This document shows positions 16,771-25,069 of a stretch of DNA of 64,000 bases, in pieces. The DNA comes from Mycobacterium adipatum (GTDB lineage: Bacteria; Actinomycetota; Actinomycetes; Mycobacteriales; Mycobacteriaceae), in contig NZ_CP015596.1 of NCBI RefSeq assembly GCF_001644575.1, forward strand, positions 4,960,001-5,024,000, in the 5' to 3' direction. Under the pieces are notes generated by a model that worked only from the letters and a program-made list of their open reading frames with translations, made no database searches and was not told the DNA's origin. A program made the position numbers and the translations under genes. Position 1 is the stretch's first letter. Each line of letters begins with the position of its first letter.

Positions 16771-16820
16771 TCTGAACTAGATGGCGAGATTTCCCAGAAA
16801 TCTCGCCATCTTCTTCATAT
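16771..16820. repeat. Degenerate palindromic repeat, copy 1
   Basis: TCTGAACTAG, 21 bases, CTCGCCATCT, then CTTCA-ATTGG occurs here and, with identical spacing, at 17724-17775. The 21-base middles match at about half their positions. The two copies bracket the DUF559-type gene. This copy keeps the inner palindrome, which also acts as the terminator; copy 2 keeps the outer one. Confidence 0.7.
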
Positions 16821-17676
16821 TGGGCAACGGATGGGGTGCCCCGGCGGCGTCCAGATCGCCTCGCACGCGGCGGATTATCGTCAGCTGACGGCGCCGCAGC
16901 AGATCGGCATCCACCCGGATGATCCGCCACCCCAGTTCCCGGTACCGCGCATCCTGTTCGATGTCCCGTGCGCGCTGGCGGGGGTCGGTCCAGTGCTGCG
17001 CACCGTCGTACTGCACACCGACCTTCCACTCGGGCCAACCCATGTCGAGCCGGCCGATGAAGCGGTACTCGTCGTACACCTCGATCTGGGTTCGCGACGG
17101 GCGCATCCCGGCCTTGGTCAGAACCAACCGCAGACGGGTCTCCTGGGGCGACTCGGCTCCGTCATCGGCGAGCGCGAGCACGTGGCGCAGTTGGACGACT
17201 CCGCGGGCGCCCCCGTGCGAACCGATGAGCGCACGCACGTCGGTGACCGTGAGCGTGGTCGCCTGCAGTAATGCGTCGAGGCGCAGCACAGCACTCACCG
17301 GGCCCCGCCGTCGCCCGAGGTCGAAGGCCGTCCGGGCCGGCGTCGTCGCGGGTATGCCGTGGACGACGCTGATCTCGGCGGAATCCAATCGCTCGCAGTG
17401 CAGCATGATGCCGGCCACCTTGTGCTGGCTGCGCTGATTCAGTTCGGCCGGCTCGGCGGCGTCGATCCACTTGCAGCCGTGCAGCGCCGCGGCGGAGAGT
17501 CCGGCCACGACGGCTCGCCGCCGGGACCACAACCACGCCGCACGCGCTTTGTCGCTGGGAGTCAGTTCGGCCCCGCGGGCGATGTACACGTCACGATGCA
17601 ACATCTCATGGTGATGAGTCAGCTGATGCCGGGTGACCGCGCCGGCCGCCAGCGCCTCCGATCCCAGAAACACCAT
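16777..17676 (-). CDS. DUF559-type / AbiEi-like protein with endonuclease-like C-domain
   Basis: This 299-residue protein has an N-terminal winged-helix-like region (LAAGAVTRHQLTHHHEMLHR, then VYIARG) that resembles AbiEi-type DNA-binding segments. A PD-(D/E)XK/Vsr-like C-domain follows, with FIGRLDMGWPEWKVGVQYDG, HW-rich residues and GWRIIRVDADLL at about residues 205-265. D and E/K residues suitable for a metal site are present (RLDMGW, EWKVGVQYDG). Such genes are scattered in mycobacterial genomes, with unknown roles in nucleic-acid metabolism or defence. Its stop codon lies inside the sdhB terminator repeat and its promoter side abuts a second copy, which suggests insertion as a unit. Confidence 0.7.
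   Translation of the reverse strand: MVFLGSEALAAGAVTRHQLTHHHEMLHRDVYIARGAELTPSDKARAAWLWSRRRAVVAGLSAAALHGCKWIDAAEPAELNQRSQHKVAGIMLHCERLDSAEISVVHGIPATTPARTAFDLGRRRGPVSAVLRLDALLQATTLTVTDVRALIGSHGGARGVVQLRHVLALADDGAESPQETRLRLVLTKAGMRPSRTQIEVYDEYRFIGRLDMGWPEWKVGVQYDGAQHWTDPRQRARDIEQDARYRELGWRIIRVDADLLRRRQLTIIRRVRGDLDAAGAPHPLPNMKKMARFLGNLAI
16779..16811. terminator. Hairpin terminator between sdhB and the DUF559-type gene
   Basis: AGATGGCGAGATTTC and its perfect complement form a 15-bp stem with a 3-base loop, followed by TTCTTCAT on the + strand. It serves convergent sdhB and the DUF559-type gene, whose last codons it encodes. Confidence 0.85.
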
Positions 17677-17723
17677 GTGGATTCAGACGCAGCGCAACGC
17701 CAGCAGGTTCCCCCTCCGCCGAA

Positions 17724-17775
17724 TCTGAACTAGTTCGCGGAAACTCCCGCCACTCTCGCCATCTACTTCAGATTG
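17724..17775. repeat. Degenerate palindromic repeat, copy 2
   Basis: This copy shares TCTGAACTAG and CTCGCCATCT at the same spacing as 16771-16820. It keeps outer arms AATCTGAA (17722-17729) and TTCAGATT (17767-17774), while the inner arms have decayed. Combining both copies predicts an ancestral palindrome of about 50 bp. It sits just beyond the stop of the AI-2E-type transporter. Confidence 0.7.
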
Positions 17776-17782
17776 GCCGGTG

Positions 17783-18889
17783 CTACTCGGGCGGAAGCTC
17801 CGGCCCGATGTTCTCCCCCGCCCGTTCGGCCACCTGCTCGTCGTAGTAGCGGATGATGACGGCCAGCGCCGCGGCCACCGGGACCGCCAGGAACGCCCCG
17901 ACGACACCGAAGGTCGACGCCCCCAGCGTGACCGCCAGCAGCACGATCACGGCGTGCAGTTTCATCGACTTGGACTGCAGCCACGGCTGCAGCACGTTGC
18001 CCTCCAACTGCTGCACCGCGACGATGATGCCCAGCACGATCAGGGCGACGACGGGGCCGTTGGCCACCAGGGCGATCAGCACGGCGAGACCGCCGGCGAC
18101 GAACGCGCCGACGATCGGCACGAAGCCACCGATGAACGTGACGATGGCCAGGGCGTAGGCCAGGGGTACACCCAGGATCACCAGCCCGATCCCGATGAGC
18201 GCGGCGTCGACGAAGCTGACCAACGCCTGGGTGCGGATGAATCCGCCCAGACTCGACCAGATGCGTTGCAGCAGCTCGGCCAGGTGGGGGGCCGCGGGAT
18301 GCCCGACGGACCGCCGTAGCCACGGGATGAACTGCGGCCCGTCCTTGAGGAGGAAGAACGTCACCACGACGGTGGTGAAGACGGTCACCAGTGCCGATGT
18401 CGCCGCGCCCACGCCGGTGAACACTCCCGCTGCGATCTGGGAGCTGCTGGAGTTCAGCTGGTCGTTGATAGCGGTGACGGCCGAATCAAGTTGCGCCTGG
18501 CTGATGTTCAGCGGGGGGCCGCCCAGCCAGTCACGCACCTGCACCACCCCGGCGCTCGCCTGCTCGGCGAGTTCGGTGGACTGCTCCACGATGGCGGGGG
18601 CCACCGCGGCGATCAGGCCGCCGATCACGGCCAGGGCGACCAGCAACATGCTCAGCGCGGCTGCGGCCGGCGGCAGACCCTTGGCCCGCATCCACCGCAC
18701 CGGCGGCCAGAGCACGGTGCAGATCACCACCGCCAGGGCGACGGGCAGAATGATCACCCACCCCTCGCCGAGTAGCCAGGCGAAGATCCACAGCGCGGCG
18801 GACACCGCCACGATCTGCACGGATACCACGGCAGCCGATCGAAGGTGGGCCCCGAATACCGAGCCTCGGCTCGGCGGCATGTCAGTCAC
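17783..18889 (-). CDS. AI-2E/PerM-family membrane transporter
   Basis: This 368-residue protein has the family layout: N-terminal membrane helices, a hydrophilic middle segment (about residues 130-180, with LNISQAQLDSAVTAINDQL), then further helices with the characteristic VPLAYALAIVTFIGGFVPIVG and LQSKSMKLHAVIVLLAVTLG. Members are implicated in export of small molecules or Na+/H+ exchange; the substrate is unknown here. The GTG at 18889 follows GAGGAAC. It is divergent from the decarboxylase-like gene at 18969. Confidence 0.88.
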   Translation of the reverse strand: MTDMPPSRGSVFGAHLRSAAVVSVQIVAVSAALWIFAWLLGEGWVIILPVALAVVICTVLWPPVRWMRAKGLPPAAAALSMLLVALAVIGGLIAAVAPAIVEQSTELAEQASAGVVQVRDWLGGPPLNISQAQLDSAVTAINDQLNSSSSQIAAGVFTGVGAATSALVTVFTTVVVTFFLLKDGPQFIPWLRRSVGHPAAPHLAELLQRIWSSLGGFIRTQALVSFVDAALIGIGLVILGVPLAYALAIVTFIGGFVPIVGAFVAGGLAVLIALVANGPVVALIVLGIIVAVQQLEGNVLQPWLQSKSMKLHAVIVLLAVTLGASTFGVVGAFLAVPVAAALAVIIRYYDEQVAERAGENIGPELPPE

Positions 18890-18933
18890 GGTTCCTCTCT
18901 ACCCGCCCGCGCCCGGTTCGAACGGCTTATGCC

Positions 18934-18960
18934 CGTCACAATCTGGCTCGCTGTTTCGTC
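18934..18960 (+). promoter_or_regulatory. ECF41-type promoter for the decarboxylase-like gene
   Basis: CGTCACA at 18934-18940, exactly 16 bases, then CGTC at 18957-18960. This matches the published ECF41 recognition pattern TGTCACA-N16-CGTC at all but the first base. The target ATG is at 18969, 9 bases after the -10 element, so the transcript would be leaderless or nearly so. The cognate sigma factor is encoded immediately downstream on the other strand. Confidence 0.75.
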
Positions 18961-18968
18961 TACCCGTT

Positions 18969-19547
18969 ATGACCACGAGAATTCCTGCACTGACCCCCGC
19001 CCACGCCGGACCGCTCACCCGGATGATGTACCGCTATGCCAAGCGGCGGTTCGGCGAGGTGCCCGAACCCTTCACCGTCGCCGCCCACCATCCCCGGCTG
19101 CTGATCGCCAACGGCGTGCACGAGGCGATGCTGCAGGCCGGATCGACGAGGCTTCCCACCAGCGTGCGCGAACTTGCGGTGTTCTGGACCGCCCGCACCA
19201 TCGGCTGCTCCTGGTGCGTGGACTTCGGTGCGATGCTGCAGCGTCTCGATGGCCTGGACGTCGATCGGCTCAAGCACATCGACGACTACGCGACATCGCC
19301 GTCGTTCAGCGATGACGAGCGCGCCGCGATCGGCTATGCCGACGCGATCACCACCGATCCGCACACCGTGACCGACGAGCAGGTGGCCGACCTACGGCAG
19401 CGGATCGGCGACGACGGTGTGATCGAGCTGACATATCAGATCGGCGTGGAGAACATGCGGGCCCGGATGTACTCGGCGCTGGGTATCACCGAGCAGGGTT
19501 TCAGCTCGGGCGACGCGTGCCGTATCCCGTGGGCCGATCAGAGCTGA
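18969..19547 (+). CDS. Carboxymuconolactone decarboxylase/AhpD-like protein
   Basis: This 192-residue all-alpha protein has the AhpD-like redox motif TIGCSWCVDFG (CxxC) at about residue 80, after VRELAVFWTAR. This superfamily includes AhpD peroxidase partners and decarboxylases; the CxxC points to a thiol redox role. The ATG at 18969 is the first start after the ECF41-type promoter. The gene converges on the SigJ-type sigma gene with a 10-bp overlap. Pairing of an ECF41 sigma factor with such an enzyme is the established arrangement for that group, so this is probably its main target. Confidence 0.88.
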   Translation: MTTRIPALTPAHAGPLTRMMYRYAKRRFGEVPEPFTVAAHHPRLLIANGVHEAMLQAGSTRLPTSVRELAVFWTARTIGCSWCVDFGAMLQRLDGLDVDRLKHIDDYATSPSFSDDERAAIGYADAITTDPHTVTDEQVADLRQRIGDDGVIELTYQIGVENMRARMYSALGITEQGFSSGDACRIPWADQS

Positions 19548-20443
19548 CCGCGCAGCGGAGAGGCGGTGAACTTGTCCGGGTTCGCGATATCCCAGAGCGC
19601 ACAGACCTTTCCGTCCCGGATCGTCATCGCGGTGATGCGCGGCATCAGCTCCGGGTAGCCGTCGAGCGCGGCGGCACCCGGGGTGTAGGCGCCGAGCTCG
19701 CCGTTGATCAGCGCAAGCTGATTGCCCGCGAGCCAGTTCGGCCCGTACCGCTGCGCCAGCCCGAACAGGAAGCGCGCCACCTTGTCGGGTCCGTGGATGA
19801 CCCGTGCGGCCGTGGGAGCCCGCCGGTTCGAATCCCCGGTGAAGGTGACGTCGGGGTGCAGCAGCCGGACCGCGGCGTCGAGATCGCCATCGGCCAGCGC
19901 GGCCATCAGCGACCCGACCACCTCGTCGTGGGTGCCGTCGGATACCGGAGGCGGTGCCTGCTGAACGGCACGGCGTGCCCGTGAGGCCAACTGACGCGCG
20001 GCCGCGGCATTGACGTCGAGCACGTCGGCGATATCGCCGAACGGGACACCGAAACCATCGTGCAGGACGAAGGCCACCCGCTGGTCCGGGGTCAGGCGCT
20101 CCAGCACCACCATGGCCGCGAACCGGGCGTCCTCGCCGGCCACCACGGCGGCCAGCGGGTCGTCGCGGCCGAATCCGGTGACCACCGGCTCGGGCAGCCA
20201 CTGCCCGACATAGGCCTCGCGGCGGTGGGCGGCCGAACGTAGCCGGTCCAACCCCAACCGGCTGACCACCGTGGTCAGCCAGGCCCGCAGATCGGCGATG
20301 TCCTCGGCGCAACCGTGCCAGCGCAGCCAGGCGTCTTGCACAATGTCCTCGGCGTCGGCGTATGTCCCGGTCAGGCGATATCCGACGGCGAGCAGATGCG
20401 GACGCAGGGCCTCGAATTCGTCGGCCCATGCGTGCGCGGTCAC
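19538..20443 (-). CDS. sigJ: ECF41-group RNA polymerase sigma factor, SigJ type
   Basis: This 301-residue protein has sigma region 2 (PHLLAVGYRLTGTYADAEDIVQDAWLR), region 4 (LTPDQRVAFVLHDGFGVPF, then GDIADVLDVNAAAARQLASR) and a SnoaL-like C-terminal domain of about 120 residues. The extension and the near-terminal NPDKF (NPDKL in the group) mark ECF41, where the fused domain replaces an anti-sigma factor. The usual DGGGK motif appears altered to GDSNRR. The start is a GTG. Its place downstream of sdh matches Rv3328c (sigJ), whose group is linked to oxidative stress. Its likely target is the convergent decarboxylase-like gene. Confidence 0.85.
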   Translation of the reverse strand: MTAHAWADEFEALRPHLLAVGYRLTGTYADAEDIVQDAWLRWHGCAEDIADLRAWLTTVVSRLGLDRLRSAAHRREAYVGQWLPEPVVTGFGRDDPLAAVVAGEDARFAAMVVLERLTPDQRVAFVLHDGFGVPFGDIADVLDVNAAAARQLASRARRAVQQAPPPVSDGTHDEVVGSLMAALADGDLDAAVRLLHPDVTFTGDSNRRAPTAARVIHGPDKVARFLFGLAQRYGPNWLAGNQLALINGELGAYTPGAAALDGYPELMPRITAMTIRDGKVCALWDIANPDKFTASPLRGQL

Positions 20444-20552
20444 ACGCTGAGTCTAGGACTGTTGAAAAGTCACCTAAAGAAGCGAATCCGTCGTCGTGTT
20501 ACCTCAAAGAAAACCTTTTCGTCGTATCTACCCATGCAGACAACTGAAACCG

Positions 20553-20558
20553 TATATT
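20553..20558 (+). promoter_or_regulatory. Possible -10 element of the permease gene
   Basis: TATATT lies 7 bases before the ATG of the permease gene at 20566, in an AT-rich stretch. The spacing would give a leaderless transcript, which is common in mycobacteria. No convincing -35 element is visible, and there is no Shine-Dalgarno sequence. Confidence 0.4.
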
Positions 20559-20565
20559 CCTGCAA

Positions 20566-22074
20566 ATGGCAATCGCGGAACAACCGGCACCGATGACCAC
20601 AGACAAGGGTCTGCAAGCCGGGGCGCTGGGTCTGGTCGGCAATGTGGTGATCGGGCTGGCTGCGGTGGCACCCGCGTACAGCCTGGCCGCCACGCTGGGG
20701 TATGTGGTGCTCAACGTCGGCGACAAGGCACCGGCGATGTTCGTGCTGGCCTTCATCCCGATGCTGCTGGTGGCCTTCGCCTACAAGGAGCTCTCGCAGG
20801 ACACCCCCGACTGCGGGACGACCTTCACCTGGGGCACCAAGGCCTTCGGCCCGTGGATCGGCTGGATCGGCGGGTGGGGCCTGGCCGTCTCGGCGATCAT
20901 CGTGCTGGCCAACGTCGCCGAGGTGGCGGCCATCTACCTGTTCAAGTTCCTCGGCCAGGACGCGCTCGCCGAGAATCTGTTCGCCAAGGTGGCACTCGGG
21001 TCGTTCTTCATCATCTCGATGACCCTGGTCAGCGCCCGCGGCGTGGTGGTGTCCGAGCGGATGCAGAACGTGCTCATCGTCATCCAGTTCGGCGTGTTGA
21101 TCATCGCCAGCATCTGGGCTCTGGCCCGGGTGTTCACCGGCACCGCGGGGGCTCAGGCCGTCTCCCCGCAACTGTCGTGGCTGTGGCCGTCGGGCCTCGA
21201 CGTGTCCTCCATCGCGGCGGCGATCATCCTGTGCATCTTCATCTACTGGGGCTGGGACGCCTGCCTGGCCGTCGGTGAGGAGACCAAGAATCCCGGCAAG
21301 ACGCCCGGGATCGCCGCGGTCATCACCACCCTGATTCTGGTCTGCACCTACGTGTTGGTGGCCTACGCCGTGCAATCGTTCTCGGGGTTCAGCGTCGTGG
21401 GAATCGGCCTGAACAACCCCAACAACACCGACGATGTGCTGACCGTGCTCGGCGGGCCGGTGGGCGGTTCGATTCTGGCGTCGCTGCTGCTGCTCACCGT
21501 GTCGGTGTCGGCGCTGTCGTCCACCCAGACCACCATCCTGCCGACCGCCCGCGGCACCCTGTCGATGGCGGTCTACGAGGCACTGCCGAAACGATTCGCC
21601 AATGTCCACCCCAAGTACATGACCCCCGCCTTCGGCACCATCGTGATGGGCGCGATGGCGCTGTTCTTCTACCTGGTCCTGACGTTCCTCTCCGAGAACG
21701 CGCTGGCCGATTCGGTGGCTTCGCTGGGCCTGGCGGTGGCGTTCTACTACGGCATCACCGCGTTCGCCTGCGTCTGGTACTTCCGCGCGACGCTGTTCTC
21801 CTCGGTCCGAAACCTGTTCTTCCGCGGCATCTTCCCGCTGCTGGGCGGGCTGGCGATGGCCGTCGCGTTCGGCATCAGCGCCAAGGACATGATCGCCCCC
21901 GACTACGGCTACACCGCGTTCGGTCCGATCGGCGGCGTGTTCGTGCTCGGCGTCGGCATGCTGGTGCTCGGCGTGCCGCTCATGCTGGCCTGCTTCGCCT
22001 TCGGCACCAAACGTTTCTTCCGCGGCGAAACACTCAACGCCCGCACCGAAGTCAAAGTCCCCGATGTGTACTGA
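20566..22074 (+). CDS. APC-superfamily amino-acid permease
   Basis: This 502-residue protein has about 12 membrane helices. The N-terminal signature GALGLVGNVVIGLAAVAPAYSLAA is followed by the substrate-region segment CGTTFTWGTKAFGPWIGWIGG, typical of the APC family; these are landmarks only. It probably imports an amino acid or amine by proton symport; the substrate is not determinable. A universal stress protein gene follows after 21 bp on the same strand, a common pairing for this permease type. Confidence 0.88.
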   Translation: MAIAEQPAPMTTDKGLQAGALGLVGNVVIGLAAVAPAYSLAATLGYVVLNVGDKAPAMFVLAFIPMLLVAFAYKELSQDTPDCGTTFTWGTKAFGPWIGWIGGWGLAVSAIIVLANVAEVAAIYLFKFLGQDALAENLFAKVALGSFFIISMTLVSARGVVVSERMQNVLIVIQFGVLIIASIWALARVFTGTAGAQAVSPQLSWLWPSGLDVSSIAAAIILCIFIYWGWDACLAVGEETKNPGKTPGIAAVITTLILVCTYVLVAYAVQSFSGFSVVGIGLNNPNNTDDVLTVLGGPVGGSILASLLLLTVSVSALSSTQTTILPTARGTLSMAVYEALPKRFANVHPKYMTPAFGTIVMGAMALFFYLVLTFLSENALADSVASLGLAVAFYYGITAFACVWYFRATLFSSVRNLFFRGIFPLLGGLAMAVAFGISAKDMIAPDYGYTAFGPIGGVFVLGVGMLVLGVPLMLACFAFGTKRFFRGETLNARTEVKVPDVY

Positions 22075-22095
22075 TACGAAAGAACAGGCAGCACC

Positions 22096-22956
22096 ATGCA
22101 TCTGACAGTGGGATACCTGGCGACCCCGACCGGCGACGACGGCGTCGCACTGGCGGCGGCGTTGGCGCGCACGTTCCGCGCCGACGTCGATGTCGTGCTG
22201 GTGGTGCGCGAGGAACTTCCGGATGGCCATCCGGGGCGCGCCCAATACCAAAAGCTGCTCATCACACGGGGCCAGGAGTGGATCGCCAAGGCGGTGTCCG
22301 CCCTCACCGGCGTCGCCGACTCGGTCAATGCCCATGTCCTGGTGGGCGAATCGTTCGCCGAAACACTGCTGCAGTTCGCCGAGGAACACCAATCGGACCT
22401 CATCGTGGTCGGCGGCGCCCGCGACGGCTTCTTCGGCGGGCATGTCATCGGTCCGGTGTCCAGTGCGCTGCTGCACAGTTCGACCATCCCCATCGCTCTG
22501 GCGCCGCGCGGCTATGCCGACGATGCACCCGAACGCATCGAGGCCATCACCGCCGCGGTGCCCAGCAAGGCCGGTGACGACAATCCGTTGCCGTTCGCCA
22601 TCACGCTGGCCAGCGCGGCGAACCTCCCGATCCGGATGGTCTCGCTGGTATCCGCCGAGAACCTGGCCGAGGCCGAAGACCTCAAGGAACTGCGGCAGAT
22701 GCAGATCGACGCCGCGCAAGAGAACATGGCGGTGGCCGCCCGGGCGCTGCCGGAGTCACCGGATATCGAATCGCTGGTGGCCGAGGGCATGACGCTGGAG
22801 TCCGCGCTCAAGAAGCTCAATTGGGGCGATACCGACGTGCTGGTTGTCGGCTCCAGCAGATTCGCCGCACCGAAGCGAATCTTCCTGGGGTCCACGGCAT
22901 CGCGCATCCTGGCGGGTACCGATGCGCCGGTGATCGTCATCCCGCGCGACGAATAG
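22096..22956 (+). CDS. Tandem universal stress protein
   Basis: This 286-residue protein has two UspA-like domains. The first ends with LIVVGGARDGFFGGHVIGPVS and the second with VLVVGSSRFAAPKRIFLG, then STASRILAGTDAPVIVIPR. The family nucleotide-binding G-2x-G-9x-G(S/T) pattern is approximate in both halves. Its gene is 21 bp after the permease, so the protein may modulate transport. The stop codon is inside the left arm of the terminator hairpin at 22955. Confidence 0.85.
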   Translation: MHLTVGYLATPTGDDGVALAAALARTFRADVDVVLVVREELPDGHPGRAQYQKLLITRGQEWIAKAVSALTGVADSVNAHVLVGESFAETLLQFAEEHQSDLIVVGGARDGFFGGHVIGPVSSALLHSSTIPIALAPRGYADDAPERIEAITAAVPSKAGDDNPLPFAITLASAANLPIRMVSLVSAENLAEAEDLKELRQMQIDAAQENMAVAARALPESPDIESLVAEGMTLESALKKLNWGDTDVLVVGSSRFAAPKRIFLGSTASRILAGTDAPVIVIPRDE

Positions 22957-23009
22957 CGATTTGTGGAGTTTTACCCGTAACCATTACGGCTAAGACTCCA
23001 CGAATCGCT
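22955..23009. terminator. Bidirectional hairpin terminator, dispersed-repeat type
   Basis: AGCGATTTGTGGAGTTTTA (22955-22973) pairs with 22991-23009 over 19 positions with two imperfect pairs. An inner CCGTAA-CCA-TTACGG extends the stem to about 25 bp with a 3-base loop. The stop codons of the convergent usp-like and acyl-CoA ligase genes both lie inside the arms. It is closely related to the hairpin split by IS481 at 8797/10191. Confidence 0.9.
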
Positions 23010-24636
23010 ACAGGGTGATGACTTCGTAGGCGCCGTCGGCGTATCGGGACCGGATGGTCTTCTTGTCGTACTTGCCGACGCTGGTGCGGGGCACCTGGTC
23101 CACGAAGGCCCACCGCTCCGGCAACCACCAGCGAACCACCTTGTCGGCCAGGAAGTCCCGCAGCTCCTCGGCGGTGTGCACGACGCCCTCCTGCAGGACC
23201 ACCAGGGCCAGCGGACGTTCCTGCCACCGCTCGTCGGGCACGCCGACGACGGCGGCCTCCAGCACGCCCGGGTGCCCGATGAGGTGATTCTCCAGCTCCA
23301 CCGAGGAGATCCACTCACCGCCGGACTTGATGACGTCCTTGGCCCGGTCGGTCAGCGTCACGAAGCCGTCGGCATCGATACGCCCGACGTCACCGGTGCG
23401 CAGCCACCCGCTGTCGAACTTCTCGGCGTCCCGGCCGAGGTAATAACCCCCGGTGATCCACGGCCCGCGAACCTCCAATTCGCCCACCGATTCCCCGTCG
23501 GCGGGCAGCGGGTCTCCGGCGTCATCGACAACCCGGATCTCGACCCCGCACATCGGCCGCCCCTGGGTGCTGCGCATCTCCCAGTGCCGGTCCTCCGCAA
23601 CACCGGGCAGCGGCCTGGCGACGGTGGCCACCGGCGAGGTCTCGGTCATTCCCCAGGCCTGCTGGATGTACACCCCGTGCTGGCGCTCGAATGTCTGCAT
23701 CAGCGACAGCGGCACCGCAGACCCACCGCAGGCCACCAACCGCAGTGACGAAACGTCATGTCCCGGGCTCTTTTCCAGGCAGTGCATGACGTCGTTCCAG
23801 ATCGTCGGCACCGCGCCGGCCAGCGTGGGCCGGCGCGATTCGATGAGCTCGATCAGCGAGGCACCGTCCAGGAAGCGGTCCGGCATGACCAGGTCGGCGC
23901 CGGCCATCAGCGCCGCGTAGGCCAGCCCCCAGGCGTTCGCGTGGAACATCGGGACGATGGGCAACACAATATCGTCGCTGCCGACGTCGAGCGCGTTGGC
24001 GGTGCAGGTGGACAGCGAATGCAAGTATGTCGAACGGTGGCTGTAGACAACACCTTTGGGGTTTCCGGTGGTGCCACTGGTGTAGCACATCGCGGCGGCG
24101 GAGTTCTCGTCCACCTCGGGCCAGTCGAATTCGGTCGGGTGGCCCGCCAGTAGGTCCTCGTAGCGCAGCACGGTGACGCCGTGCCCGCTCAGCGCGCCGG
24201 CATCCGCGTCCCCGGCCACGATCACGGTGTGCACCGTGTCCAGTAGCGGCAGCACCGGCGCCAGCACCCCCACCAGCGATGCATCGGCGACGATGACCTG
24301 ATCCTCGGCCTCGTTGGCGATGAAGGCGATCTGTTCGGCGGACAACCGGATGTTCAGCGTGTGCAGCACCGCACCCATCGCCGGGGCGGCCAGGTAGACG
24401 GCCAGATGCTCGGCGTTGTTCCACATGAACGTGGCGACCCGCTGATCCCCGGTGATACCGAGCCCACGCAGTCCGTGCGCCAGCTGGGCGACCTGTTCCC
24501 CGAGCTCGCGGTAACTGAGGCTGCGGTATCCGCCGTGGCCGGTGGCGGTGGTGACCACCCGGTCACCGTTCACCCGGCAGGCGTGCCGCAGGATCGCGGC
24601 GATGGTCAACGGCCAATTCTGCATGGTGGACAGCAC
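23008..24636 (-). CDS. Fatty-acyl-CoA ligase (FadD type)
   Basis: This 542-residue member of the adenylate-forming family activates a fatty or other carboxylic acid to its CoA thioester. The AMP-binding core is [18 protein letters not shown], the A5 region is [13 protein letters not shown], the A7 motif [15 protein letters not shown], the hinge [16 protein letters not shown], and the C-terminal catalytic Lys is in [11 protein letters not shown]. All are intact. The GTG start at 24636 gives the common MLSTMQ beginning; the ATG 12 bp later is possible. Chain-length preference cannot be read. Confidence 0.9.
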   Translation of the reverse strand: MLSTMQNWPLTIAAILRHACRVNGDRVVTTATGHGGYRSLSYRELGEQVAQLAHGLRGLGITGDQRVATFMWNNAEHLAVYLAAPAMGAVLHTLNIRLSAEQIAFIANEAEDQVIVADASLVGVLAPVLPLLDTVHTVIVAGDADAGALSGHGVTVLRYEDLLAGHPTEFDWPEVDENSAAAMCYTSGTTGNPKGVVYSHRSTYLHSLSTCTANALDVGSDDIVLPIVPMFHANAWGLAYAALMAGADLVMPDRFLDGASLIELIESRRPTLAGAVPTIWNDVMHCLEKSPGHDVSSLRLVACGGSAVPLSLMQTFERQHGVYIQQAWGMTETSPVATVARPLPGVAEDRHWEMRSTQGRPMCGVEIRVVDDAGDPLPADGESVGELEVRGPWITGGYYLGRDAEKFDSGWLRTGDVGRIDADGFVTLTDRAKDVIKSGGEWISSVELENHLIGHPGVLEAAVVGVPDERWQERPLALVVLQEGVVHTAEELRDFLADKVVRWWLPERWAFVDQVPRTSVGKYDKKTIRSRYADGAYEVITL

Positions 24637-24740
24637 GCCGGCGATGTTAGCGCCTTCGACCAGCCGGTCTGCAACGAATCGACATCTGCCGGCGATGTAT
24701 CAGGCAGAACCCTTTGAGCACGTCAGACAGGGGGCGCACG

Positions 24741-25067
24741 ATGCGTCCGATTGCACTCACCGCCGGATTGATCGCCGCCGCGGCGCTCGCGGCGCCACCG
24801 CAGGCCTCAGCAGAACAGACCGCTCTGGAGACGATCGGCATGCTCGAGGCGCAGGGCTACACCGTCAACGTCGACCGGATCGGCAGCGCACCGCTGGAAC
24901 AGTGCACCGTCACCGGTATCCGCAACCCGCAGCAGATCACCCAGTGGGTGAGCGTCGAGGACGGCGATCATCACGGCGGGGACCATCACCGCGGCACCGA
25001 CCTGGTGGAAATAGTGGTCAGTCAGTCGATTTCGGTATCGCTGGACTGCAACCGCGCAACCGGCTGA
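24741..25067 (+). CDS. Small exported protein, paralogue of 36352-36651
   Basis: This 108-residue protein has a clear signal peptide (MRPIALTAGLIAAAALAAPP, with cleavage after ASA). The mature part reads LEAQGYTVNVDRIGSAPLEQ, then CTVTGIRNPQQ, with a His-rich stretch HHGGDHHRG and a final Cys in SLDCNRATG. The two Cys could form a disulfide. The ATG at 24741 follows GGGGGCG. A second copy of the family is at 36352, and together they define a small mycobacterial secreted family of unknown function. Confidence 0.8.
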   Translation: MRPIALTAGLIAAAALAAPPQASAEQTALETIGMLEAQGYTVNVDRIGSAPLEQCTVTGIRNPQQITQWVSVEDGDHHGGDHHRGTDLVEIVVSQSISVSLDCNRATG

Positions 25068-25069
25068 GT

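Noticed and set aside
20470..22719. Long minus-strand open frame (about 750 codons) over the permease and stress-protein genes
   Set aside because: Composition is the low-complexity Gly/Arg/His/Asp pattern of antisense frames in GC-rich DNA; the plus-strand genes have clear families.
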